Below the pieces are notes generated by a model. The model searched no databases. It saw nothing but the letters and a program-made list of their open reading frames with translations, and had not been told where the DNA came from. A DNA stretch of 64,000 nucleotides from Heligmosomoides polygyrus polygyrus (lineage: Eukaryota > Nematoda > Chromadorea > Rhabditida > Heligmosomidae): positions 13,391,466 through 13,455,465 of the forward strand of contig OX377206.1 in assembly GCA_947396885.1 (NCBI GenBank), read 5' to 3'. Positions within the stretch are counted from its first letter, which is position 1. The number at the start of each line of letters is the position of its first letter. The translations under genes were made by a program, and so were the position numbers. Below, in pieces: positions 54,786 through 64,000 of this stretch.

Positions 54786-55834
54786 TTAGGTTGTCCCATA
54801 AGTCTTCGCCGTTTTTTTCAACGATTCACTGCAGATTTCGCCGGCGGTCTCTTGCATAACGTCGCATAGCTTTTGAAAGAGAATGATCTGCTTCATCACA
54901 ACGTGTATTGCATTTCTTTTTTCATCATGAATTTTGTTAATTTTTAGGTCGTTGAAGTGAAAAGTGAAAAAGTGAAAAAGTAGCCATTTGCGCACTTGTT
55001 CTCTCCGCTTAGGCTTGTATTTTTTGCACAGTTTTCTATAGCATTTGGAAGGCAATGTTCTGTACTACAAGAATATGTGTTCGTCCCACTTTCTCACTTG
55101 CCCTTTATTGATTTTTAGGCCATCAAATTGGGACGTTCGAAGGAGGATGGTTATTTTTGCCGACAGGTCCTGCTCTGTGGTTGAACTTTTTGGGTAGGAG
55201 TTATATGTCATTCGAAAGAAAATGTCTTGATCTATAAGAATATGTGTTGCGTTTATTGATTTCTATTGAATATCAACAAAATGCCAAAAAGAGAAAAATC
55301 GTCTTCACCAACAACTCCTTCTCCTTCTTCGGTTGTTGATATTCGACAGAAATCAGCGTGAGCCAATAAACGCGACACAAATTCTCACTGACCAAGGCAT
55401 CTTTTTCCAAACGACATGTAACACCAAGCAAAAAGTCCAACCACAGAACCGGAGTTTTGGCAAAAATTCGGACGTAAAAGTCGGAATTCCCAATTCGATG
55501 GCCTAAAAATCAATAAAGGACAAGTGAGAAAATGGGACCAACATATATTCTTGTAGCACAAGACATTGCCTTCCAAATGCTATAGAAAACTGTGCAAAAG
55601 ATTACAGACCTAAACGGAGAGAACAAGTGCGCAAATGGCTACTTTTTCACTTTTTCACTTTTCACTTCAACGACCTAAAAATTGACAAAGTTCATGATGA
55701 AAAAAGAAATGCAATACATGTTGTGATAAAGCAAGTCATTCTTTTTCAAAAGCTATGCAGCGCTATGCAAGAGACCGCCGGCGAAATCTGCAGTGAATCG
55801 TTGAAAAAACGGCGGTACTTATGGGACAACCTAA
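54786..55834. mobile_element. Fold-back mariner, 1,049 bp, with TA duplication
   Basis: Mariner-type ITR TTAGGTTGTCCCATAAGT at both ends, flanked by TA (54784-54785 and 55835-55836). The inverted identity does not stop at the ITR but continues through nearly the whole element (arms about 500 bp, centre near 55300). The outer 300 bp are about 93% alike and the inner part more diverged. No transposase coding was found, so it must be mobilised in trans. Confidence 0.9.
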
Positions 55835-55844
55835 TACATTTTTG

Positions 55845-55915
55845 AGGTTAACATGGATCTGGTTACCCAGCTTAATGTAAATTTATTCAAAGAATCTACA
55901 GATATCAGTGTTTAT
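55845..55915 (+). repeat. Flank shared with 57720-57795
   Basis: GAGGTTAACATGGATCTGGT, ACCCAGCTTAATGTAAATTT and TTCAAAGAATCTACAGA match the sequence after the mariner relic at 57380-57714. Confidence 0.65.
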
Positions 55916-55956
55916 GATGTTTCTGTGTCTCGAGGTTGTTAGTGGAACTATTTATT

Positions 55957-55994
55957 GCCCTGACGTTTCGACCGTCTCGTCGTCTTCAGAAGCC
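55957..55994 (-). ncRNA. Hammerhead-ribozyme-like motif of a Penelope element
   Basis: The minus strand reads CTGAAGA (hammerhead CUGANGA core, 55989-55983), a short stem-loop (GAC/GTC around GAGACG), GAAA (55969-55966), then CGTC, where GUC would precede cleavage. The flanks GCTT and AGGGC can make a short helix I. One unpaired C between the core and helix II departs from the ideal. Helix III would be only ACGU, self-complementary, as in hammerheads that act as dimers. Penelope-like elements are known to carry such motifs, and this lies just after a Penelope endonuclease. Confidence 0.55.
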
Positions 55995-56241
55995 TAAAAA
56001 TGGTTCGCGGTTTTACCTGCGCAGCCTGCCCGACCAATCGCCTCACCTGCGCTAGCGTTTCCAACGTAAATTCGAAAAGACAATGCTAAAAGCCGAAAGG
56101 TGAAGGCAAACTCATACGATGCTCCACCGCCTCGAATGTAGCGACTCGCTACCACTCGGCGTTAGTAGACCAGTACCGAATAAGTAGTACTGCCCGCTTT
56201 TCATACATTAGTAGTACTGAGGGCAGAGCGGTCGCTCCTGG

Positions 56242-56826
56242 TCATTCTCGCAGCTCGCAGTGCGGTGCAAACGGTGCGAGCTCACTCGTTATGGGCAAAC
56301 ACTCATTACGGTTGTTCATTCTTGGTTTCCTAGAAGAAACCCAGAACGTTTCAAGCGCATTCCTAGAGGAAATCTCTGTCTCGTGCGCCAGAATTGTGCA
56401 CTTAACACCATACTCCTCACCGTTGTGCTCCTCGGCCCTATGCTTGCCTAGAGAAGTTGACATGTTAACGCCTTTTGCCAGCTAGATGTTCCTTAATTCG
56501 AATATATAGAGTTCTCCCCGATTCCCCTATGTATGTATGTGCTATTACAGGTCCCGCACTCGATCCGATAAATCACTCCGCTTTTTGCGCAATCTCCAAC
56601 TGCAGAGTGGGGGCAAGTAATGCAATGACCTGACAGGCACTGCTTGTCGTAGAGTCTATTCCGTACCAGCTGCTTTCTAATGTTCTCATTAGGAATGTTG
56701 ACCAGAGCAACACCATCTTGAAGACCTGCACGGACAATACATCCACGAACTGCAGCAGTGAACGCGTCAGAGATAAAGGGGAGACATAAGGTAAGCTAGT
56801 CCTGGCGGCGTGGAACATTACGGTAC
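56242..56826 (-). pseudogene. Penelope-like element GIY-YIG endonuclease, broken
   Basis: This is the C-terminal endonuclease of a Penelope-like retroelement. Minus strand, in order: LCLPFISDAFTAAVRGCIVR (RT-to-endonuclease linker), IRKQLVRNRLYDKQCLSGHC, ITCPHSAVGDC (Cys cluster), GVIYRIECGTC (the GIY half), then a 4-bp CATA duplication at about 56530 shifts the frame, after which YIGESGRTLYIRIKEHLAGK gives the YIG half. A second shift leads into the frame 56463-56242 with EEYGVKCTILAHETEIS, ALETFWVSSRKPRMNNRNEC. The reverse transcriptase is missing; the copy ends at a C run (56826-56839). Confidence 0.9.
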
Positions 56827-56839
56827 CCCCCCCCCCCCT

Positions 56840-57379
56840 CATCTTTCGGTGGGTTGAAGTGGTATCGAATAGCCGCTGTTAACTGAAATTTTCGAAGCTA
56901 ATTGCAAGGACACTTGTCGTTCTACTTCGCCGCTACTCACATCAACCGCTGTTCTGGCCGTGTTTTTGACAATGGCGCTGCAACTGGGTGTGAATCTACA
57001 GATTACTTATTTAGTGAATTGCGACTTGCAAGCTGCATCTTCACAACAAATTCATTTCACTTCTTGGAGTAAAGGTAGACGTAGCCGACCATTCTCGAAA
57101 ATCCCTCAAATTTAAGGTAAGGAGCGATAGAAAACGGAAGAAATTTTCACAGAATACAATTTTAACACTAGAATAAGATTTATCCAACCGGATGTTCTAC
57201 CCGAGGTTTCTATTGCACAGCTATTTGTGTTGAATGTAGAATGAAGCGCTTTCCGCCATTTCTGGAAGGTAAATATGGTTACCTCATCTTTAGTAATGAA
57301 CGAGAGAGGTGCTTCACACTCACGATTTAACAACGAAGCCATTATTAGCCTTCAAGAGGACTTTGTTTTGCCATTTGCT
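56840..57379. other. No recognised gene
   Basis: A 76-codon minus frame (57342-57112) is not recognised. Confidence 0.3.
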
Positions 57380-57714
57380 AGCCGACAAAACCTTCCCCGT
57401 GTTCAATTTGCCTATCTAGCCATCAATGCAAAAAGCAACGAACTATTATGGGAGATTCTGCCTCACCTACTGTACTCGCCCAATCTCGCACCTTTGAATT
57501 ATCACTTACTCTGATCACTACGACTTCTTTTTAGTGGGATATTTTACTGAAAACTACACCCTTTTTATCGTATCGATATTGAAAAATTGCCCATTAGAGC
57601 AAAGGTTGTTGACAAGGACGGTGACTACATTGTTGGTTGAAATTAAGGTTTCGAAAAAAACTTGTTCCGTTGAAGTCAACGTCAAAATGCAACATCACTT
57701 ATTGGATAGCCTAA
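57380..57714 (+). pseudogene. Mariner transposase C-terminal relic with right ITR
   Basis: Plus strand: AYLAINAKSNELLWEILPHL then LYSPNLAPLNYHLL; the third catalytic Asp of the usual SDYHLF is Asn. Stops follow. It ends at CACTTATTGGATAGCCTAA (57696-57714), whose complement TTAGGCTATCCAATAAGTG is a mariner ITR close to that at 54786. The 5' part was not found. Confidence 0.78.
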
Positions 57715-58381
57715 TTTTTTAGGTTGACATGCCTCTGGTTTCTTACACTTACCCAGTTAATGTAAATTCATTCAAAAATTTCTACACATAACTTATTGAG
57801 TGATTCGCTTTTTCAATTTTATATGTCAATTAGAGATAAATCTATTCATAAAAGAGTGCTCCGGTTAGAACGCGACGAATCTATCCTAATCGGGAGGGGA
57901 CAACCGCAAAGTGTCAATTGTGTACGTCATTCCATGCTCCAGAACTATTCTCTGAATGTAAAACGAAAGCCCTCGCATTGTTGGAGAACACCTGAAGCTC
58001 ATCTAGAAACTCTAGGCAGTGAGTGAAGATGAAAATCACTATGTGCCCCCTCCGATTAGTATAGATCCAACGCGACTCCTGTTATAACGCGGATTTGGTC
58101 CGCACCTGCAAAACACGTGTTGTAACGAGCGCGAACTCAAACGCGACGGTGTTTTTATTTTAATGGTATTTTTCATTTTGAATGCTTCCATATCATTTAG
58201 CAGAAGTAAAATTCGTGCTGAATTCCAAACAGATGCGGACAACCGCTGTACTTTATCTATATCCCCTATTGTACCTATTATTATTATACAAATTAAGTAT
58301 TATATTTTAGCCATATATATAAATATTTTTTGTAGCTTATCACATCAGACCAATACGTACTATTGTCTAATCTTTTACAGT
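57715..58381. other. Shared flank, otherwise no recognised gene
   Basis: 57720-57795 repeats the flank at 55845. The frame 57796-58026 is not recognised. Confidence 0.3.
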
Positions 58382-58530
58382 ACAAAAAGGCAAACTTTTT
58401 GAAGAATTGAAAAAAAAATTAAGTGAGCTCAAGGACTGTGACAGTCTTGCTTTTCATCCCATGCTACTGTTAATTGTTTCCAGTGACAGCATAAATATAC
58501 GCGTACTTGTTTTTCTTTCTGAAAACTGAC
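58382..58530 (+). CDS. Possible terminal host exon with TTTTACAG acceptor
   Basis: A pyrimidine-rich acceptor (AATCTTTTACAG, ending 58380) precedes an open phase-2 frame: KGKLFEELKKKLSELKDCDS, LAFHPMLLLIVSSDSINIRV, stop at about 58530. A charged helix is followed by a hydrophobic stretch. No family recognised and no upstream exon identified, so it may be chance. Confidence 0.28.
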
Positions 58531-59093
58531 TTGATCTACAATTTTAGCTTCTATTTTTCAACGCACCTCTGCTTCAATAGCCTGCCCATTGCACTCTGGA
58601 CAGCTCCCTAAGTGTTCTGTGTTTATTTTTTGACGAGGAGACACACAGTTTCTTCTCCATTCAAAACGTGCTTCTTTTTCCGTGAAACACCTGACTATCT
58701 GGCCGTGCGGAATCAGCCGGTGTTTCAAGACCGCAGTGACCATAAGCACCCACTTGACGACCGGTTTTACGTTGGTGACGCGCGCTGGTCCACCATCATC
58801 GGGAGTTCGCGCGTGCTGAAATAAAATTGTTAGGAATCGAAACCAGTCCGGACCTCGGACATAGAAGCGATGGCACGCTGTGAGGAGCGTGAGGAAACAC
58901 TAGCTTTCTCGGCGAAGCATTAATCGAATTTAAAAAACCTAGAAGTTACTGAATATTCGCTGCATAGATACCAGAAAGTTTAGTCGGTTTAGTGAGTGAT
59001 TACCTATTGTTATTCTTACTATATTTTGCCCGTATACATGTTCTACTGGTTTATGCGCACAGCTTTGTATGCGCAAATAATAAATAAATAGGT
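58531..59093. other. No recognised gene
   Basis: A minus frame at 58749-58558 contains EARFEWRRNCVSPRQKINTE and GSCPECNGQ, protein-like but unrecognised. It could be an exon on the opposite strand. Confidence 0.25.
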
Positions 59094-59389
59094 ATAAAAG
59101 ACAAAGGATAAAGAACGACGTTTTTCAATCCCTTCAGCGATGCGCCACGCATTCTAGTTTTACGGGATGTCGTGGAGGTGATTTGAATGCGTATTTGGCC
59201 ATACAACGCCTTGCGGTGGCCAACCGAGGAACAAGCCAGCGCTGTATCCTTCCCAGACAGGTCTGGTAGCAATTCACGTGCCCCGGAGGGACGGAAGACT
59301 TGCCTGCCTGGGCGGGAAATCTGAATCAAAAACCTGGTATCGGTTGCGTGCGACAGCTGGCACCTTCTCCGACTGCGCTACATGCGCCC
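59094..59389 (-). mobile_element. SINE-A copy
   Basis: Complete. Flanks AATAAATAAATAGGTA and AAATAGATAGGTA probably form a TSD in AT-rich DNA. Confidence 0.88.
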
Positions 59390-60110
59390 AAATAGATAGG
59401 TAAATAAACACGTTTCAGAGATGCTTATTTAAAACAGACATGAAAATTGATGGCAACAGGGAATGAAGGTGTCATTGCTAAGAACGTGATAAATGTCACT
59501 TGTAACTTCCTTCGGCAAACAGTAGATAAATCATACATTTTATTTCTTTTCCTGTTCAAGTCAAGGTTCAGCAAATTTAAAAAGCTATCATTCCGTTACT
59601 TTTGATGGATATGGGTATGATTTGATTCAAACTGCTAGTAGCCTGACACCATTTTTTTTGAGCAGTCCAAAAAATTCTTGCCTTAAATGTGATATAAAGT
59701 GACCATTTGCTATCGCTTGTCTTCTTCCTATGCTTTAGCCGTGCCTCCTTTGTTCTTGAAGCTGTTACCCCGACTCATATGACTAATTTAGTTTTGAAAA
59801 AGCTATGCAAAACCTACACTAACCAGTAGTTGTCTATCAGTGGATAGAGCAAAGCGAAATATCTCCGCAATTCGAATCTTCTCAATTTTATGTATTTATT
59901 CGTTTATTTGTTTATTTATTTAAAGTGCACTAAAAATGCGCCGCTCGAAGAAAATTTTTGAAAACACAGTAACCAAAAAACATTCTGTGAGGCATTACTA
60001 CCCACATTAGCAGAGTCACCAGCAAATCGTGGGTCATCCGTATGATTATGTATATTAGTGTAAGAAATCTGTCTATGTATTCGTATTCGGAGTTTCAATT
60101 CAAAATCCTA
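59390..60110. other. No gene; tRNA-like remnant and TTTA run
   Basis: TCTATCAGTGGATAGAGC (59837-59854) and CAATTCGAATCTTC (about 59868-59881) resemble D-arm and T-arm of a decayed tRNA-derived sequence. TTTA-rich at 59888-59922, possibly another minus CR1 tail. Confidence 0.4.
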
Positions 60111-61127
60111 CAGCGTATATAGAAGTATGACGGAATACGGTAGAAAAATGTCAAAATACTTAAAGAAAATTTTAAACAATTCATGCATTTGAATACTTCA
60201 TCGTTCAGCCTCTTAGAGAGAAACAGAATTCTTTAATAACTAGAATGAATATTTTGTTCCCGTTACCATTTACTGTAAGCCTATAGCACCTCACATCCTT
60301 TTAAGAGACGTGATCATAAGCGATCGTTAGAAAAAGTGTTGAAATATTTGTCTAGGTTTTAACCATCGTCATTTTTTAACACAACATATTTTTTCAAAAT
60401 TTTGCCATCAAACGAGAGTTTTTGCTTTGCTTTTATTACCGTCGAACTCCAGAAATGATAGTGGCAGAGTACTGATAGTGCGAAACGACCAAATCACGTG
60501 TGGTGATAGCAGCTAAGTGCGTTTTAATAGTAGCTTAAATAACTCTTTAGAAAGCGAAGCAAAGTTGCCATTTTGGTATTTAATGTTGGAATTACCCTCA
60601 GTATCGCCTCTTTTGACACTAACAAAGGATTTGGCTTAAACCGATTGTTGTTCTGCCGTTGAATAGAAAAAAAATAGAAGTGGAAAGTAGAGGTTCGCAA
60701 TGCTCAACAGAAAATGAACCTGTGGCGCATACCTCGGCGCTGAGGTCTTCGCTCAACTTCTTTTGTTGACAAAGAAACTTATCCAAAACATTGCATATAA
60801 TCTCCTAAGGTAATATAAACTGACTACATGCAGCACTGGCTGCAAGAGCTCTAATTTACGTAAGAACAAACCGATCTCGACCTATAATAATTTCACACTT
60901 AGGTGAATTTCCAGTAAATCCGGCGATGAACATGGCGTGCTACTCTACCTTGCCTAGAAAGAGTAAAGCAGCATGTTTAGTAGAAATCTCGGATGACACT
61001 GGTTAAGCCTGTCACATAGGGTATTGGCTAGCAAAGCGATTTAGTGCTAAAGCAGTTTGTCGGATGTGAACTTCGTGGCGGAGTCTGAAGGGCTGATCGT
61101 TATCCGAGTATCATTTGTCATTCATTT
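60111..61127. other. No recognised feature
   Basis: AT-rich; no frame, RNA or repeat recognised. Confidence 0.35.
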
Positions 61128-61204
61128 TGAGGATAAAGAATGCCGTCAACGTGTTCCCTCTCCAGACTCGCCATGCATTGCGCTTCTAAGGGATGCAATG
61201 GATG
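61128..61204 (-). mobile_element. SINE-A 3' fragment cut by a CR1 insertion
   Basis: GAGGATAAAGAATGCCG and TCGCCATGCATTGCGCTTCT match the SINE tail side. It is cut off exactly at the (TTTA)n of the following CR1, so the LINE landed in the SINE or replaced its head. Confidence 0.7.
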
Positions 61205-62670
61205 TAATTATTTATTTATTATGTATTATTTATTTATTACGTCCCGAAGACGTGCTCACACGAAAAAGCGACTAAGAAGAACAGAAAATCGCATAAATTA
61301 AGGAAAAACAAAAAGACAAATAGCACTGGAACTGGGTAAAATACAGTCTAATACAAACAACCATGCACAAAACAGCATTCAATCAAACCAAACGGAACGC
61401 AAACACTACAACAAAAACAATAGATGGACAGCGGAGCAGAAGAGCTTTTGAAACAACATCTCATTTTGCACCAATCTTATCTTTGAATTCTCACCGTAAT
61501 CAGGTTGCGAAATTAACCTTTCAAACCAGTTTTGGTGACCAGTCGATGAATACATTATTTTAGATTGAGATTTATTCAACGTGGAGATGTTCCACGGGAT
61601 TTCTGAGAGAAAAACGAAAACAAAAGCCAACCCAAAAAACAAGACAAGATGTATACTATCGCAAAACGTAGTTATGAAATAAGGGCAAATACTTACTGAA
61701 CTGTAACTGAAAAAATGAACTCCACCTAGGTCTACATTCCGAAGAAAAATGAATGAAAACAGAAAGACAAGAACTAAGGAACAAACAAAAAACTACAAAA
61801 GACCAAGGATAAAACTAAACCAACAGACCTTATCTATGCTGCAAGAACACAACGCTCTTTTTTGATAAAAGACCTGAACGACCTACGAAGTAGGGACAAC
61901 AAGCTTTCCTTAATTAAAAATCTGTACTCATGAAACACTCTGTTGCAAAAGATTGTTTGGTTTTAGCGACAGCACCTCCAAGAACGAGACCCCCTTGCGA
62001 GTCCTCCTTGGAGAGAAGCTGATTGTATCAGTAAGATCAGTTGAGACTCTACCAGTTAAAATCTTGTGAACCATCATCAAACCATTTATGTCTCTCCTGC
62101 TTTTCAAGGAACAGAGCCCTAGTTGACTGTTTCGCTCCTCCCATCCAGGAACTAGGTTGTATTTTAGGCCAGTACATCTAAGAATAAGCTTACGGGTGAA
62201 ATTGTTTTGAACGCTTTTTACTACTTTGATGTCCTTTTTCTTGTAAGGATAGAACACAGTGGTGCCATTCTCTACAATGGAACGAACATAGATTTTGTAG
62301 GCTTTCAAGAGTAATTTGGGGGTTTTTGTTCTGATCGTCTTGAAGAGATTGTAGGTTCTAGACATAGCCTTATTTGCCAGTGCCTTACAATGTGGAGCGA
62401 AGTCTAAATTTTTGGTTAACAGAAAACCAAGATCTCGCACGTTTCGACATTACACAAGTTAAAATCACCAATACGATAGGAAGGAGAGATAACGGTTTTA
62501 CCAATGCTGAAGACCTTGGATTTCTCAGCTGCCAGGGGTATGTCGTGAACAACAGCCAAGTTTTGTACGTAATCGACCGCTTTCTGTAATGTTTCATCAT
62601 GGATATATCAGTGGCTCGAGAAGACCCGTCGATCGTCGTGGGTACATCCGCATATTCGCGACAATTTCGC
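61205..62670 (-). pseudogene. CR1-type LINE relic
   Basis: 3' tail (TTTA)n at 61206-61240. Minus-strand coding in order: TLQKAVDYVQNLAVVHDIPL, AAEKSKVFSIGK (about 62600-62440), frameshift, then a 170-codon frame from 62440 with MRDLGFLLTKNLDFAPHCKA, LKAYKIYVRSIVENGTTVFY, KKKDIKVVKSVQNNFTRKLI, LGLCSLKSRRDINGLMMVHK. The RT catalytic region is at the 5' edge and decayed. The same family as the relic at 26146, distinct from the intact LINE at 28810. Confidence 0.88.
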
Positions 62671-63097
62671 GCTCCATTGACAAAAGTACGCTTCACTGGG
62701 ATCAGCTGTTGTGGCGAGATGTTGGCTGTGTTTTTGTATTTCTTATTAAGTGTCTTTTTTCTTCTTTCTCTCACTCGAGCCCACTTTTGTCATCGTTGTT
62801 GTGTAATCGTCGGCAGATGATCTGCACTTACAATTGTTAGTGAAATGCATGTATGACGGTTTTGTGTTAGGGAAAACGAACTGTAGCAGACCTTCACCTT
62901 TTAGATGTTCGTCTACAAAGACTACCCCTGAGCGGAATCGCTTTGTATAAGCTAGCGTCTTTGATTAAGCTGACAGAATTAGCCTCGATAGGTGGATCTG
63001 CTGTATATTAAATGTTTTCGTGTTGGTGCTAGTCATAGCGGTTTTTAAATAGATCAGAACGTTCAAGAATTTCGTTTCTGCTGTTGCACCAAATATT
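62671..63097. other. No recognised feature
   Basis: No gene or repeat recognised. Confidence 0.35.
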
Positions 63098-63620
63098 TAG
63101 GCACTAGTTAAAAGTTCCAACTCCACCGACACGACTTCGGTCGAAAAATTTTTCGCAGAAACTTTGTCTAGGGGGTTTATTTGGGGTGCTGATCACGAAT
63201 CTGACATCCGTTTTTCACGACTCGGTCGGAGACCACCCATACCGTTAACAAGGGTGGTTCAGCCAGGGTCACCGATTTCGCTGAAATTTCGTCTAGGGGG
63301 GTTATTTGAGGTGCTGGTCACGGATCTGGTATCTGTTTTTGAAATTGTGACCGATTGCGGTAGGTTACGGTAGCTACGGGTAACTAAGGCTGCCGAAGTC
63401 ATAAGGGGTTATTTGGGGTGATGATAAGGAATCTGACATCCGTTTTTCGTTTTACGCTGGAGTTCGGAAGGTACGGGTGACTAAGGGCGACCATTACCTT
63501 AGTCACCCGTACCTTCCGAATTCGTGACCAGCACCCCAAATAACCCGACGAAGTTTCAGCGAAAAAATTTTTATCGACCGAAGTCGTGTCGGTGGCGTCG
63601 GAACTTTTAACTAGTGCCAA
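63098..63620. mobile_element. Palindromic element with internal direct repeats
   Basis: Ends GGCACTAGTTAAAAGTTCC at both sides in inverted orientation. Arms continue with CCACCGACACGACTTCGGTC. Inside, GGGGTTTATTTGGGGTGCTG-type blocks repeat directly about three times (63173, 63298, 63403), with the last also inverted. The same block occurs in the inverted repeat at 38615-39690. Non-coding. Confidence 0.8.
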
Positions 63621-63689
63621 TATTTTTTCTGGACGTCTATTTATCAGGGTTCTTCTACCTTTCCCTCGATTCGTTTAATGAATTCGAAT

Positions 63690-63777
63690 CGTGCCCTATG
63701 TATACCCACCGCGGGTGAGTGGTGGCCGTACCTTCCAGTAATTCTACCCATACCTTCGGCTTGATGAATCAGGCTCT
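63690..63777 (-). mobile_element. Possible one-ended remnant of the GGGGCC...ATTCATCAA family
   Basis: Complement of the right end reads GAGCCTGATTCATCAAGC, like the termini at 6979 and 31060. No matching second end is visible before the window edge. Confidence 0.4.
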
Positions 63778-64000
63778 GATGCTCTTTATCCGGCTGTTCG
63801 CTAGCCGATCGCACATTCTCTTCTTTCTTTTTCTCTCCGTTTCCGTTCTGCACGTCTACTTTTCCCTCCCACAAATTATCATTTTCCCATAACACCGACG
63901 ACCATTGCCGAAAAAGTAGCGGTTGGAAAGATTTTTTCCGCTCAGATGTTGGTCATGTTCCAGATTCTCAAGGCTAAATGCGACCGCAATTGATTACTCT

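Noticed and set aside
62440..62465. GTCGAAACGTG as another hammerhead-like motif
   Set aside because: It lies in the coding sequence of the CR1 relic (the NVETVRDLG region), so the match is coincidental.

Overview
The window looks like repeat-rich genomic DNA from a parasitic clade V (strongylid, hookworm-like) nematode. The evidence is an RTE retrotransposon of the type abundant in Ancylostoma and its relatives, CR1-type LINEs, mariner and IS630/Tc1-type transposon relics, a 20-nt exact match to the nematode SL1 spliced leader, and TTTTCAG/GTAAG-like splice signals. I see no complete host gene. A few open stretches with splice-like borders are listed as weak exon candidates. The species call is inference.

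The commonest object is one tRNA-derived SINE family, called SINE-A here: about 295 bp, with a Pol III box A (TAGCGCAGTCGG) and box B-like (GGTTCGGATTTC) head and a CCTTTATCC-type tail. About 28 copies or fragments lie on both strands. Several have target-site duplications (TSDs) of 10-15 bp, so they moved by retrotransposition. Other tRNA-like heads occur at 35.3, 39.4, 41.9, 52.0 and 59.8 kb.

Layout. 0-6 kb: SINEs, a fold-back element and a MITE. 6.86-11.44 kb: a nested structure, in which a MITE is split by a longer TIR-bounded segment that holds a 200-N gap, a 686-bp tandem repeat, a 145-bp tandem repeat and an RTE reverse-transcriptase fragment. 13.3-15 kb: a (GT)n tract of about 440 bp and a 176-bp minisatellite. 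16-25 kb: Harbinger-like MITEs with TTA duplications, SINEs and a second fold-back copy. 25.7-32.2 kb: CR1 relics, a CR1 LINE with a long intact frame, and an IS630/Tc1-type element interrupted by another TIR element. 33.5-36.3 kb: two related MITEs and a second, internally deleted RTE. 38.3-42.8 kb: three successive large inverted repeats, the largest about 2.3 kb. 43.6-51.8 kb: SINEs, two short mariners and the SL1-like site. 52.5-57.7 kb: CR1 3' ends, a fold-back mariner of about 1.05 kb, a Penelope-like GIY-YIG endonuclease relic with a hammerhead-like motif, and a mariner relic. 59-64 kb: SINEs, a CR1 relic and a palindromic element.

The parts interact as mobile-DNA ecology, not as a pathway. 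RTE and CR1 (and formerly Penelope) elements could supply reverse transcriptase. SINE-A depends on some LINE for movement. The MITEs and fold-back elements depend on transposases of which only broken copies are seen here. The most notable signals are the SINE-A family, the Penelope/hammerhead relic, the SL1-like sequence, the fold-back mariner and the large tRNA-bearing palindrome.
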